Shown here one piece after another: positions 5,369 to 13,256 of a stretch of DNA of 14,578 nt. The translations under genes and the position numbers were made by a program. Positions within the stretch are counted from its first letter, which is position 1, and each line of letters begins with the position of its first letter. The notes under the pieces were generated by a model, which was not told the DNA's origin, did not search any database, and was given only the letters and a program-made list of their open reading frames with translations. The DNA is from Alistipes sp. CAG:514 (GTDB taxonomy: Bacteria; Bacteroidota; Bacteroidia; Bacteroidales; UBA932), in the NCBI GenBank assembly GCA_000431015.1, contig HF986071.1, forward strand, positions 1 through 14,578, written 5' to 3'.

Positions 5369-7792
5369 TTACCTGGCTTTGTTGTCGGAACTGTAGTAGG
5401 AGCCGCCATTGTGGCCGTAGTAACCGTAATGGCCATAGGTGCCGTAGTTCCCGTAGTAGCCGTCGGAGGACGCGGTCCCGTTGAGGACGCAGCAGAGTCC
5501 CCTGTACTCCCCGTCGCGGTAGAGCACGTCGAGGTCCGGGAGCATTGCCTTGTCGAACTGCCCGGCCCTGACGACAAAGAGCGTCCTGTCCACATAGTCG
5601 TTGATGACGCGCGCGTCGGTGACGATCTCCACCGGCGGGCAGTCGATGATGATCACATCGTACTCATTCCTGAGGACGGCGATCGCATCGGCGAGGCGCC
5701 TGTCGGCGAGCAGCTCAACCGGGTTCGGAGGGATGGATCCCGCCGGAAGAATGTCAGGTACCGTCATCGCGTCCTTCGAACGGACAATCACATCGTGCAC
5801 ATCGGCGACGATCCCGGCGAGATAGTCGCTAAGGCCAGGCTTCGGCGAGCCGACAAGCTCGGAGAGCGTGGCGTGACGCAGATCACCGTCGATGACCAAC
5901 ACACGCTTACCCTTGATGGCAAAGCAGACGGCCAGGTTGGACGACACGAATGACTTGCCTGCCCCTGGGCTGAATGACGTGACGGCGATGACCTTGCTTC
6001 CAGGTTCGCGCATCGTGAACTCAAAGTTGGTACGCAGCACCCTGAACGCCTCGTTGACCACATTGCGGTTGCCGTGACGGACCACGATGGAATCGGCTCC
6101 ACTGAGGGTTTTCCGCTTTCCGAACGCCTTGGTGGCAGTCTCGGCAGAGAGCGGAATCTCGCCGGCGAAAGGCACGGAGACTCCCTTGAGGTCGCGGCGG
6201 GAGCGCACCTTCGTGTCGGTCGCCATCAGCAGATAGATGATCCCGGCAGGAATCATCAGACCCAGAAGAAACGCCATCATCATGATCTTCATGGACTGCG
6301 GGGAGACCGGGAATATTCCTGAAATAGGATGCTTGATGATCCTTGTGTTGTAGGCGGTGAACGCCTGCGAGAGCTCGTTCTCCTCGCGTTTCTGCAGGAG
6401 GAAGAGGTACAGAGCCTGCTTCACGGTCTGCTGACGCTCGACCGAGAGGAGCTGCTTCGCCTGGTTAGGATTCGCGGCGATGCGCGCGGTGTTCTGGCGG
6501 GCGGTGCCCTTGAGATTCTCGTATTTCGTGTTGAGGGCAAGGATCTCGTTGTCTATGGACCGGGAGATCGACCCCCTCATCGAGGCCAGAGCCTGGTCGA
6601 GATCCTTCACGAGCACGTTCTCCTCGCCGGAGTTCGCCACAAGGTTGTTCCTCTGCAGGATCTTGGAGTTGTACTCGGAGATGCCGTTCTCGATCGTCTG
6701 GCTGCTCAATCCCATGTTGGCGGGAAGCGGCTGGTTGCGGTTGTCCTCCTTGCCGATGTAGTCCTTGATGTAGCGCGCCATGTAGAGCTGGTTGCTCACG
6801 TCCTGGAGCTGCTGGTTCAGCACCGTGCTCTGTTGCATGTACATCGTCGCTGCGGCACCCACGTCAGGGATCATGTTCTCCGACTTGTAGGCGGAGATGT
6901 CGGAGTCCACGCCCGCCAGCTCGCCCTCGATCACCCTGAGACGGTCGTTGATGAACACAGAAGTGGAGTTCGCTATCTGGTTCTTGTCACGCACCCAGTT
7001 CTCGTTATAGACGGCGATCAGGGTGTTAAGGATGTCCTGGGCACGCTGGGTGGACACGTCCTTGATAGAGAGCGAGATGACGTCGGCGTTCTTGTCGGCG
7101 AGGTTCACCTGGAGTCTGTTCAGGTAAGACTGTGTCACGCCGCGCTGGCCCGACTTTCTGACGTTGACCGGCTTTTTCATCGCCTCCCCGGAGTAGTCCT
7201 TCGTCTTCTGAACGATGATCCTTCCGACAGGAGTCTGGAGCGTGTCGCCGTAGTGTCCCACGACCGGCTTGCCGCCGACCTTCTCATTCTTATGGATGAA
7301 GTCATTCAGGGTGACTCTCCCGCCGTTCTCGCTGACGGTGAATCCGACTCCCACGTTCTCATCCACGTCGAGCAGGTCGGCGGAGATCGGCAGCGACGTG
7401 CCGTAGAGCACGTTCCTGTGGAAGGTGCCGTCCACCGTGTAGCTCATGTACAGGCGAAGCCTGGCCACCACCTCGCTCATGATGTCCGGGGATTCGAAGG
7501 CGTGCAGCTCGTTGTTGACGTTTGACTTGACGGCGAAGAGGCCCATGTTGCCGAACTCACCGATGTCCCCCGGCATGGACGCGCCCTTGGTGTTTGACTT
7601 GATCTGGATGTCAGCGGAGGTGTTGTACGTAGGGGTTGACCTGAGGATGTACAAGGCACCTAAAGCCAGGCAGACCGCCAGGCTCAGGGCGAACCAGTAC
7701 CATCTGGACAGGCAGCGGCGCACAAGCTGGCCGATCTGCACGGTCTCCTCCTGCTGCCGGGTATTGTTATCCGTGTTGATGTTGTTCTCCAT
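5369..7792 (-). CDS. wzc: Polysaccharide co-polymerase / tyrosine autokinase (Wzc type)
   Basis: An 807-residue inner-membrane protein that sets chain length and, through cycles of tyrosine phosphorylation, couples polymerisation to export via the outer-membrane partner encoded just upstream. Order: cytoplasmic N-terminus, TM1 (about 32-50), long periplasmic Wzz-like part with coiled coil (about 280-480), the proline-containing HPISGIFPVSP (488-498) before TM2 (about 501-523), then the BY-kinase domain. This has Walker A FSPGAGKSF (607-615), Walker A' VLVIDGDLRH (631-640) and Walker B VIIIDCPP (713-720). The substrate tail, residues 778-800, is Gly/Tyr-rich with nine tyrosines (779, 780, 783, 786, 789, 791, 792, 799, 800). 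Fused periplasmic and kinase parts are as in Gram-negative Wzc. Starts 53 bases after the export lipoprotein gene. Confidence 0.95.
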   Translation of the reverse strand: MENNINTDNNTRQQEETVQIGQLVRRCLSRWYWFALSLAVCLALGALYILRSTPTYNTSADIQIKSNTKGASMPGDIGEFGNMGLFAVKSNVNNELHAFESPDIMSEVVARLRLYMSYTVDGTFHRNVLYGTSLPISADLLDVDENVGVGFTVSENGGRVTLNDFIHKNEKVGGKPVVGHYGDTLQTPVGRIIVQKTKDYSGEAMKKPVNVRKSGQRGVTQSYLNRLQVNLADKNADVISLSIKDVSTQRAQDILNTLIAVYNENWVRDKNQIANSTSVFINDRLRVIEGELAGVDSDISAYKSENMIPDVGAAATMYMQQSTVLNQQLQDVSNQLYMARYIKDYIGKEDNRNQPLPANMGLSSQTIENGISEYNSKILQRNNLVANSGEENVLVKDLDQALASMRGSISRSIDNEILALNTKYENLKGTARQNTARIAANPNQAKQLLSVERQQTVKQALYLFLLQKREENELSQAFTAYNTRIIKHPISGIFPVSPQSMKIMMMAFLLGLMIPAGIIYLLMATDTKVRSRRDLKGVSVPFAGEIPLSAETATKAFGKRKTLSGADSIVVRHGNRNVVNEAFRVLRTNFEFTMREPGSKVIAVTSFSPGAGKSFVSSNLAVCFAIKGKRVLVIDGDLRHATLSELVGSPKPGLSDYLAGIVADVHDVIVRSKDAMTVPDILPAGSIPPNPVELLADRRLADAIAVLRNEYDVIIIDCPPVEIVTDARVINDYVDRTLFVVRAGQFDKAMLPDLDVLYRDGEYRGLCCVLNGTASSDGYYGNYGTYGHYGYYGHNGGSYYSSDNKAR

Positions 7793-7845
7793 TGTTTTGA
7801 ATCGCTTTGATGTTATAGTGTTTCTTCACAAGGTTCCAAGGCGGA

Positions 7846-8682
7846 TCACTTCCCCGACCCGCTCCTCGTGGCGATGATCACGATCGTGTTGGTGATGGAC
7901 GCCGCGAGCGAAGTCAGCGAGATCCAGAACGAGGTGGAGCGGACATTGTTGCCGTTCACCGTGGACTGCCTTGCCCGCACGTCGTTCGGATCGACGTAGA
8001 TCACGTCGTTCTGGCGGATGTAGTAGGCCGGCGAGGCTATCAGGTCGGCGGCTGAGCAGAGGTTCACCTCGTAGGTCAGCATCTTGCCGTTCTCGTTGCG
8101 CAGCACCTTCACGTTCTCGCGCTTTCCGTAAATGGTCAAGTCACCGGCGGTTCCGATGGCGTCGAGAATTGTCACGGCATCCTTGTCGATGGCGTAGCGC
8201 CCCGGCTTCTCAACCTCGCCAAGCACCTGATAGTACAGGTTCATGAAGTCAACGGTCACCACGGCGTCCGTCGCCTGCCCTTGCTCATTGAGCTCCTTCT
8301 TGATCACGGAGGCGATCTCATCACGCGTCAGCCCCGCCACGGCCACCTCGCCGAGGACAGGGAAGTCGATGCAGCCCCGGTCGTCCACCGTGTAACCAGA
8401 GATGTAGCCCTGACTGTAACCGGAAGTGATGGTGCTGCGGGTGTTCTCACCGAGACGCTGCGTCACGTACGGCAGGTTGAAAAGGGCTGTCAGCTCGGGA
8501 CTCTTGCAGTTCACGATGATCGAGATCTTGTCCTTCGGGCGGACGATGATCTCCTTAGCGGCGGCAATGCGCTGACCCTCCACGGACGACAGATCCTGGA
8601 AATACGCGATCTCCTTGGGAGTCGAGCATGAAGCCAGAAGAAGCAGCAAGGCCGCTGCCGGCAATAACTTTCGTGTGTTCAT
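7846..8682 (-). CDS. Polysaccharide export outer-membrane lipoprotein (Wza-like, Bacteroidota type)
   Basis: A 278-residue export protein. The N-terminus MNTRKLLPAAALLLLLASCS is a lipoprotein signal with lipobox LASC (Cys19). A poly-export domain follows (about 45-145, including IIVRPKDKISIIV and DDRGCIDFPVLGEV), then an SLBB domain (about 150-210, YQVLGEVEKPGRYAID). A hydrophobic C-terminal segment (about 251-271), followed by the basic tail RSGSGK, would span the outer membrane. It is shorter than E. coli Wza, as usual for this phylum. Its partner is the Wzc protein downstream. The ATG is 14 bases after the antiterminator stop, so the two are probably co-transcribed and perhaps coupled. Confidence 0.92.
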   Translation of the reverse strand: MNTRKLLPAAALLLLLASCSTPKEIAYFQDLSSVEGQRIAAAKEIIVRPKDKISIIVNCKSPELTALFNLPYVTQRLGENTRSTITSGYSQGYISGYTVDDRGCIDFPVLGEVAVAGLTRDEIASVIKKELNEQGQATDAVVTVDFMNLYYQVLGEVEKPGRYAIDKDAVTILDAIGTAGDLTIYGKRENVKVLRNENGKMLTYEVNLCSAADLIASPAYYIRQNDVIYVDPNDVRARQSTVNGNNVRSTSFWISLTSLAASITNTIVIIATRSGSGK

Positions 8683-8696
8683 ATTCCTAAAACAAA

Positions 8697-9248
8697 TTAA
8701 ATTTTCTCAAGAAACGACGGCGGGATGTACCCCGTGGCGAAGGCCGCCACGCCTTCGATGGTCACGATCAGCCTCCTGTCGTGCCGGATCCGCTTGATGT
8801 GCCCTTCGAGGCCTTTGAATATTCCTTCGGTGACTCTGACCTTGTCACCTTGATGGAACCTCGGATCGTCCTCGCCAAGGTACTCCAGACCAGAATCCTT
8901 CACGGAGCAAAGCTTGATGAACCTATCCATCTGCTCCTCGGGGATGACGATCGGTCTTCCGGTGCTCTTGTCGTAGTACGGCGCGGCGCTGCCGGGGAGC
9001 TTCCGCTGGATCGTCTCCAGATCCGAGGCGGTGGTCTTGGCGAAGACCAGTGCCTTGATCAGCGGCTCCTGGACATAGATAATGCCACCATCCGAACACT
9101 TCTCAACCAGATGCATCGGGTAGAAATAGCGGATAGCGGCGTTGTCCAATGTCTCTTTCAGAGGCCCGACGCGATTGTAGAAGACGCGGATCGCGTACCA
9201 TTCAGGCCATAAGCCGGTGTTGAGACAGAATTCATCCAAAGAGACCAA
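8697..9248 (-). CDS. UpxY-type NusG-family transcription antiterminator, apparent TTG start
   Basis: A 183-residue NusG paralogue. The NGN domain begins EWYAIRVFYNRV (16-27). The C-terminal KOW domain begins GDKVRVTEGIFKGLEGHI (134-151) and runs to the end. Such proteins head capsule operons in Bacteroides, travel with RNA polymerase from the operon leader and prevent early termination; its place as first gene fits. No in-frame ATG precedes the NGN core: the first in-frame Met after the N-terminus is near residue 45. Start candidates are TTG at 9248 or 9239. An ATG at 9235 opens MNSVSTPAYG in another frame, so a one-base indel near 9205-9235 is an alternative explanation. An in-frame TGA limits upstream extension. 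A 117-base foldable leader precedes it. Confidence 0.88.
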   Translation of the reverse strand: MVSLDEFCLNTGLWPEWYAIRVFYNRVGPLKETLDNAAIRYFYPMHLVEKCSDGGIIYVQEPLIKALVFAKTTASDLETIQRKLPGSAAPYYDKSTGRPIVIPEEQMDRFIKLCSVKDSGLEYLGEDDPRFHQGDKVRVTEGIFKGLEGHIKRIRHDRRLIVTIEGVAAFATGYIPPSFLEKI

Positions 9249-9258
9249 AGCGACAGAA

Positions 9259-9399
9259 CTAAATAATCCTCAAAATAGGAATGAAACACGTTACGAATAG
9301 CACAAAAAGTGTCCCCTTGACATCATGTGCAAGGGTAAGCCCTACGGTTGTCAGCATCTTCATACCTGATCTCGAAGAACTCCAATCCAAGAGTGTCAT
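9259..9399 (-). CDS. Possible 46-aa leader peptide before the antiterminator gene
   Basis: ATG at 9399 (in-frame alternatives at 9363 and 9357) to TAG at 9259-9261, ten bases before the TTG at 9248. The C-terminal half is hydrophobic (GTLFVLFVTCFIPILRII). Translation through it would disrupt the leader stem and deliver ribosomes to the antiterminator start. No family is recognised and no Shine-Dalgarno is seen, so it may be chance. Confidence 0.25.
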   Translation of the reverse strand: MTLLDWSSSRSGMKMLTTVGLTLAHDVKGTLFVLFVTCFIPILRII

Positions 9400-9406
9400 T
9401 CGTAAC
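9290..9406 (-). ncRNA. Structured 5' leader of the capsule transcript
   Basis: On the minus strand GTTACGAATGACAC (9406-9393) can pair with GTGCTATTCGTAAC (9303-9290): nine contiguous pairs, one G-U, one A/C mismatch, then three more pairs. This closes nearly the whole leader, whose 5' end should lie near 9413. Inside, CCCTTG...CAAGGG (about 9313-9334) forms a hairpin followed by GACACTTTTTG. A competing hairpin AGGG-CTTA-CCCT uses the same CCCTT bases. This is the expected location for the target of an UpxY protein. The same sequences read as DNA are a 9-base inverted repeat. Confidence 0.45.
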
Positions 9407-9420
9407 CTGCTTATGAAGGT

Positions 9421-9452
9421 CAAATATAACACTTCCCCGAATAAAAAACAAC
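9421..9452 (-). promoter_or_regulatory. Capsule operon promoter (GTTG - 20 bases - TATATTTG)
   Basis: The -7 box TATATTTG (9421-9428) matches TAnnTTTG perfectly. GTTG at 9449-9452 stands 20 bases upstream, the normal spacing for the TTTG -33 element in this phylum. Predicted transcription start near 9413, giving a leader of about 165 bases before the antiterminator. Confidence 0.7.
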
Positions 9453-9459
9453 ATACTGA

Positions 9460-9477
9460 ATAAGTATTATAAGTATT
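9460..9477. repeat. Tandem 9-bp repeat ATAAGTATT x2 upstream of the capsule promoter
   Basis: Two perfect adjacent copies (9460-9468, 9469-9477) just upstream of the -33 element. They could be a binding site for a regulator; this is inferred from position only. Confidence 0.5.
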
Positions 9478-9503
9478 CTATTCCCTCGCAGGCGATGCCT
9501 CTA

Positions 9504-9513
9504 CCCCCCCCCC
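9504..9513. repeat. C10/G10 homopolymer run
   Basis: Ten consecutive C on the plus strand in an otherwise AT-rich spacer, about 50 bases upstream of the -33 element. Such runs change length by slippage, and are also prone to sequencing error. Confidence 0.85.
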
Positions 9514-9569
9514 ATTATCACTTAATAGACTGATAATCAATGAATTATTAATATATCCAATCAAATGCT

Positions 9570-9595
9570 GTCCAATTTCACCGGTGTAAATGGAC
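9570..9595. terminator. Imperfect palindrome after the HAD gene, weak terminator candidate
   Basis: GTCCA-TT-CACC/GGTG-AA-TGGAC with two internal mismatches, 13 bases past the HAD stop. The transcribed strand lacks a U run after it (CAGCATTTG follows), so intrinsic termination is uncertain; a protein binding site is possible. Confidence 0.3.
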
Positions 9596-9608
9596 CAAAA
9601 TGAACCAG

Positions 9609-10280
9609 TCAGGCTCCGAGGATCACACGGGAGAGTTCCTCCGGGGTGTCAACTATGGCCGAAGGAGTGTAGGCTGCGAGTTCCTCACGGGTTCTGAAAC
9701 CCCAGCTCACACCCACAGTCCTGACCCCGGCGTTCAGGCCGGTCTGCATGTCCACATTGGAGTCGCCCACATAGACGGTCTCGGACTTGGTGACGGACGG
9801 TACCTCGGCGAGAACCTGATCCACTATGGCCGGATCGGGCTTTATGGGCTGGCCTTCGCGCTGACCCAGGATCCTCACGAAGTCATATTCACCGAAAAAG
9901 TGGTGGACCAGCTTTTCCGCGCCGTCCTGGTACTTGTTCGAGGCCACGGCGAGGCGCACCCCCGCGGCGGTGATGGTCTTCAGCATTCCGGGAATGCCGT
10001 CATACGGTCTTGTGAAGTCGCATTTGTGGGCATCGTAGTAAGGAATGAATATGGAGGCCATCCTTTGGACAACTTCTTCCGTGGACTGTCCGGCGGGAAC
10101 GGCGGCGCGGAAGAGGTTGTAGATGCCGCGGCCTACCATCTGGTAGTAGGCCTTGATGGGATGGGTCGGAAAGCCGCACTCGGTCAGGGCGTGGTTGGTG
10201 GCGTTGCCTAAATCTTTGACGGTGTCCAAAAGGGTGCCGTCCAGATCGAATATCGCTAGTTTTGTCATGATTCCTGTCAT
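9609..10280 (-). CDS. HAD-superfamily phosphatase, phosphoglycolate-phosphatase-like
   Basis: A 223-residue cytoplasmic hydrolase of the Gph/PGMB subgroup. The four HAD motifs are present: I, FDLDGTLLDT (Asp12 nucleophile, Asp14); II, VASNK (Ser114); III, IKPDP (Lys147); IV, VGDSNVD (Asp173, Asp177). The helical cap lies between motifs I and II (about 25-95). Substrate (2-phosphoglycolate, a sugar phosphate or other) cannot be decided by sequence alone. The first ATG directly abuts the stop of the S9 peptidase gene (TAA|ATG), so the genes are translationally coupled. The ATG four codons on (10268), preceded by AGGA and opening MTKLAIFDLDGT, is at least as likely to be the real start. The stop is followed by the capsule control region. 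Confidence 0.9.
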   Translation of the reverse strand: MTGIMTKLAIFDLDGTLLDTVKDLGNATNHALTECGFPTHPIKAYYQMVGRGIYNLFRAAVPAGQSTEEVVQRMASIFIPYYDAHKCDFTRPYDGIPGMLKTITAAGVRLAVASNKYQDGAEKLVHHFFGEYDFVRILGQREGQPIKPDPAIVDQVLAEVPSVTKSETVYVGDSNVDMQTGLNAGVRTVGVSWGFRTREELAAYTPSAIVDTPEELSRVILGA

Positions 10281-13229
10281 TTATTCAGCATTATCGAAGC
10301 CGCTGTACTCGCCCTTGGACTCGTACGGGACACCGGTCTTCATCCAGACCGGCATCGGGGCTCCCTTGAGGTAGTGGTCGAAGAACTGCTGCAGCCTCAC
10401 GGAGAGATCCTTGCAGTTGCGCCTTTCGACGAGGTTGTGCGCCTCCTTGTTGTACTGGAGCAACCATGCCGGTTTGTCAAGTCTGCGCAGGTCTGAGAAG
10501 AACTCGATGCCCTGGTACCACGGAACGGCGCCGTCAGCGTCGTTGTGCATGATGAGCACCGGTGTCTGCACCTTGTCCACGTGGAAGACCGGAGAGTTCT
10601 CGATGTAGAGTTCCAGGGCGCCCGGCTCCCACATGCTCTTTCCGATCCGGCTCTGGCCGTGCTCGTACTGACCTGCGCGTGTGATGCCCGAACCCCAGCG
10701 GATGCCGCCGTAGGCAGAGGTCATGTTACCCACAGGCGCTCCGGAACCGGCCGCAGCGAACATATTCGTACGTGTTATGAGCCAAGCGGTCTGGTAGCCG
10801 CCCCAGCTCTGGCCCTGGATCGCCATCCTGCTTCTGTCGGCGGACGGGTAGGCCTCGCAAAGAGCCTCGGCGCCGGCGCAGATGCAGTTGTAGGCGCTCT
10901 CGCCCGGGTGGCCCACCTTGTAGACGATGTCCGGGACGAAGACGATGTAGCCCCTGGAGGTATAGAAAGGGATGTTCACGATCGACCGGGACGGGGCCGG
11001 CGACCAGAACGTGTAGAGGTTGTTGGCGTTCTTTTCGTAGAAATAGATCATCACCGGAAGCTTCTCGCCCTCCTTGACACCGTCCGGCATGTACACGATA
11101 CCCTTCAGCGGAGTGCCGTCGTATGCCTTCCAGCGGAAGAGTTCCGCGCTCCCCCAGCGGTAGCCGGCCATCTGAGGATTGATGGCGGAGACCTTCGTGG
11201 AGGTCTTGAAGAAGTTGTCCGTGAAGTAGAGGTCGTAGCACTCGCGGAAGTTGCCTTTCTGGTAGAAGATCCTGTCCGTGCCGGCGGCTCCCGCCACGTA
11301 CTTGTAGGTTACGGTGTCGGTGAAATATTCAAGAGTCTTTGAAGGTCTTGCGAGGTTGACGCGTCCGAAGCCGTTCTCCTGGCTTTCCTCATTGAAGACA
11401 CTCAGGTAGACGGTCTGCTTCGGGTCAAGCGGTCTGACAACGCCGCAGCGGCGCTCGTTAGGCTTCCTGGTGTCCGGCTTCAGGTCCACGATCTTGAAGC
11501 GGTTGTGCGTCCGGCGGCCCACTCCCCCGGTCAGGTTGACGGCAGACTCGCCGTCCGGGGAGAACTTCCAGATGTCGTAGCGGTCGATGATGAAGACAGC
11601 GGACTCGTCCTCAAGCCATCTCGGGGCGGACTCGTGCGCCGGTGCGGCGGTCGGATGGTCGTCCTCCTCGTCGTAGAAAGGAAGTCCGGTCCGGACGGTA
11701 AGGTTGGCCTTCACGCCTGTCTCTGTGTTGTAGACGAACCAGTTCATCTCGTCGTTGTCAAACCAGACAAGGTACCTTCCGCTCGGGGACACATCGAAGC
11801 GTCCGGCATCAAGTCCTTCAGCCACAACCTTACGCGAGCCGTCCCTGACGTTGACCAGAGAGATGTCGCGGCGGTTGTTGTAGTCCCAGACCGATGTGCG
11901 GGCGTACTTAGCGTTATCGCTGGCAAGCACCCATTCGGAGAGTCCACCGTTCATCAGGCGGATGCCGGCGAACTTAGAGGTGGTCAACGGCACGATCCTT
12001 CCCGGCTCGGCGAGGTCGATGGTGGCTGAATATGTCTTCTTGAGTGTCTTGTTGACGTTCAGCCTCTGCTGCGGAGGGGTATAGACGGCGTCCCAGTTCC
12101 AGATGTCCAGCTGGGCGGTCTCGAAGTCCACGATCGATGTGTCTTTCGGAGGGCGGATGGCGCCTATCCCGAGGAAAAGGCGCTTGCCGTCAGGGGTGAA
12201 CTGCAGCTCGGTGTTCTCGTTGAGCGTCCAGCCCGGAGTGCCCTCGACCCGAGTCCCTTGAGGGATGATCACTTTCGTTGAATATGCCCACCTGCCATCC
12301 TTGCTGACGACTGTCGCGCTGTCCGCCGCGGCCTCCGCAAGCGGCTGGTGAGTCCGAGCCTGTTGAACCGTCTTTCCCGTCTTAAGTGCCTGGATACCGG
12401 TAAGGTACAGTGCCTGGCACTTGTTGCGGTTCTTGCTGGTGTCGGTGGAACCGAGGAAAACCAGCTGATCCTCGGCATCGCTGAATGTCAGGCGGCTGTA
12501 GGATTCGGCGCCACATGCGATGGTGTCGATCTGCGCCGGGGCGCGGGCGATCATCACGGCGGTGGCCGACAGGGAATCCTTTTTGTCCTTCTTCGAGGTC
12601 ATCACGAGGATCGTTCCGTCCTGGTTGAAGGAATAGGAGTCGATGTGCCGAAGTGTGTCCTTCCTGTCAGTGGCCGGATTCAGGATGATGAGTCCCGACT
12701 TGTCGGTACCTTTCTTGTCGGAGGAGTCCTTATAATGCTTCCAAGTAGATTTATAGGCGACGTAAGGCTTGGCGAGCGAGCCGGTGGCGTAGGAGTCCAC
12801 GCGCCCGTATTTCCTGACCGTCATGGTCGTGAGATCCACCACGGCGAGGGTGTCCTTAGTCATATTCTCGGACTTTTTCTTGGCGATCTTTTCCTGCCTG
12901 GTCTTGGCGAACTGCGGCTTTATCCTAAGATAGAGCCACTTACCCTTAGGGTCGAGAGATGCCTGCGAGCCGCGCGGAATGCTGATCTCCCGGCAGGAAG
13001 GCCTGCCCTTCCGCTGTGGTGTCATATTCCTGACATAGAGTGTGCCGTCTCCTTCCTGCGGATTCACATTCCACACTAGGACGTGACCGTCCTCACTTTT
13101 GAGGATGTCGGACACGCTCTGCCAAGAGTCGTAGACATCGTGGTCCATAGCTTTTTTCTGGGCCGACGCTCCCGTCATTCCCGACAGGCCGGCGGCAATC
13201 GCCAATGTTGACAGAAGTTTGATATTCAT
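10281..13229 (-). CDS. Secreted S9 (prolyl oligopeptidase) family serine peptidase
   Basis: A 982-residue protein with a type I signal peptide (residues 1-23, cleavage after ASA), then an N-terminal beta-propeller region rich in WD-like TPDGKRLF / SPSGRYLVW / SPDGES repeats (about 30-680). The C-terminal alpha/beta hydrolase (about 700-955) has nucleophile Ser808 in GQSWGG, Asp899 in HNDADGAVPW and His931 in KEAHNL, the S9 catalytic triad order. The length is that of the large Bacteroidota S9 enzymes, which cut peptides in the periplasm or at the surface. A Lys-rich segment at 105-125 (KTRQEKIAKKKSENMTK) is not typical of the propeller. The ATG is preceded by an AT-rich 30 bases without a clear TAnnTTTG box and then by the 19-bp repeat array. 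The stop is directly joined to the HAD start. Confidence 0.93.
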   Translation of the reverse strand: MNIKLLSTLAIAAGLSGMTGASAQKKAMDHDVYDSWQSVSDILKSEDGHVLVWNVNPQEGDGTLYVRNMTPQRKGRPSCREISIPRGSQASLDPKGKWLYLRIKPQFAKTRQEKIAKKKSENMTKDTLAVVDLTTMTVRKYGRVDSYATGSLAKPYVAYKSTWKHYKDSSDKKGTDKSGLIILNPATDRKDTLRHIDSYSFNQDGTILVMTSKKDKKDSLSATAVMIARAPAQIDTIACGAESYSRLTFSDAEDQLVFLGSTDTSKNRNKCQALYLTGIQALKTGKTVQQARTHQPLAEAAADSATVVSKDGRWAYSTKVIIPQGTRVEGTPGWTLNENTELQFTPDGKRLFLGIGAIRPPKDTSIVDFETAQLDIWNWDAVYTPPQQRLNVNKTLKKTYSATIDLAEPGRIVPLTTSKFAGIRLMNGGLSEWVLASDNAKYARTSVWDYNNRRDISLVNVRDGSRKVVAEGLDAGRFDVSPSGRYLVWFDNDEMNWFVYNTETGVKANLTVRTGLPFYDEEDDHPTAAPAHESAPRWLEDESAVFIIDRYDIWKFSPDGESAVNLTGGVGRRTHNRFKIVDLKPDTRKPNERRCGVVRPLDPKQTVYLSVFNEESQENGFGRVNLARPSKTLEYFTDTVTYKYVAGAAGTDRIFYQKGNFRECYDLYFTDNFFKTSTKVSAINPQMAGYRWGSAELFRWKAYDGTPLKGIVYMPDGVKEGEKLPVMIYFYEKNANNLYTFWSPAPSRSIVNIPFYTSRGYIVFVPDIVYKVGHPGESAYNCICAGAEALCEAYPSADRSRMAIQGQSWGGYQTAWLITRTNMFAAAGSGAPVGNMTSAYGGIRWGSGITRAGQYEHGQSRIGKSMWEPGALELYIENSPVFHVDKVQTPVLIMHNDADGAVPWYQGIEFFSDLRRLDKPAWLLQYNKEAHNLVERRNCKDLSVRLQQFFDHYLKGAPMPVWMKTGVPYESKGEYSGFDNAE

Positions 13230-13256
13230 GATGTTGGATAACTATATTTATTTACA

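Larger units (their letters stand above)
9249..9608. other. 360-base capsule control region
   Basis: Non-coding, AT-rich stretch between the HAD gene and the antiterminator gene. From right to left it holds an imperfect palindrome after the HAD stop (9570-9595), a C10 run (9504-9513), a 9-bp tandem repeat (9460-9477), the capsule promoter (9421-9452), and a foldable leader (9290-9406) that could contain a 46-codon ORF. Confidence 0.6.

Noticed and set aside
6329..7525. Long open frame on the plus strand opposite wzc (398 codons), and similar ones at 4988-5953 and 2767-3681
   Set aside because: They lie antisense to clearly recognised genes in GC-rich DNA, contain no known motif, and are explained by codon bias of the minus-strand genes.
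9290..9428. Classical invertible capsule promoter
   Set aside because: The inverted repeat does not enclose the -7 box (9421-9428), and no invertase gene or second arm upstream of the promoter is seen; kept only as an alternative for the leader segment.
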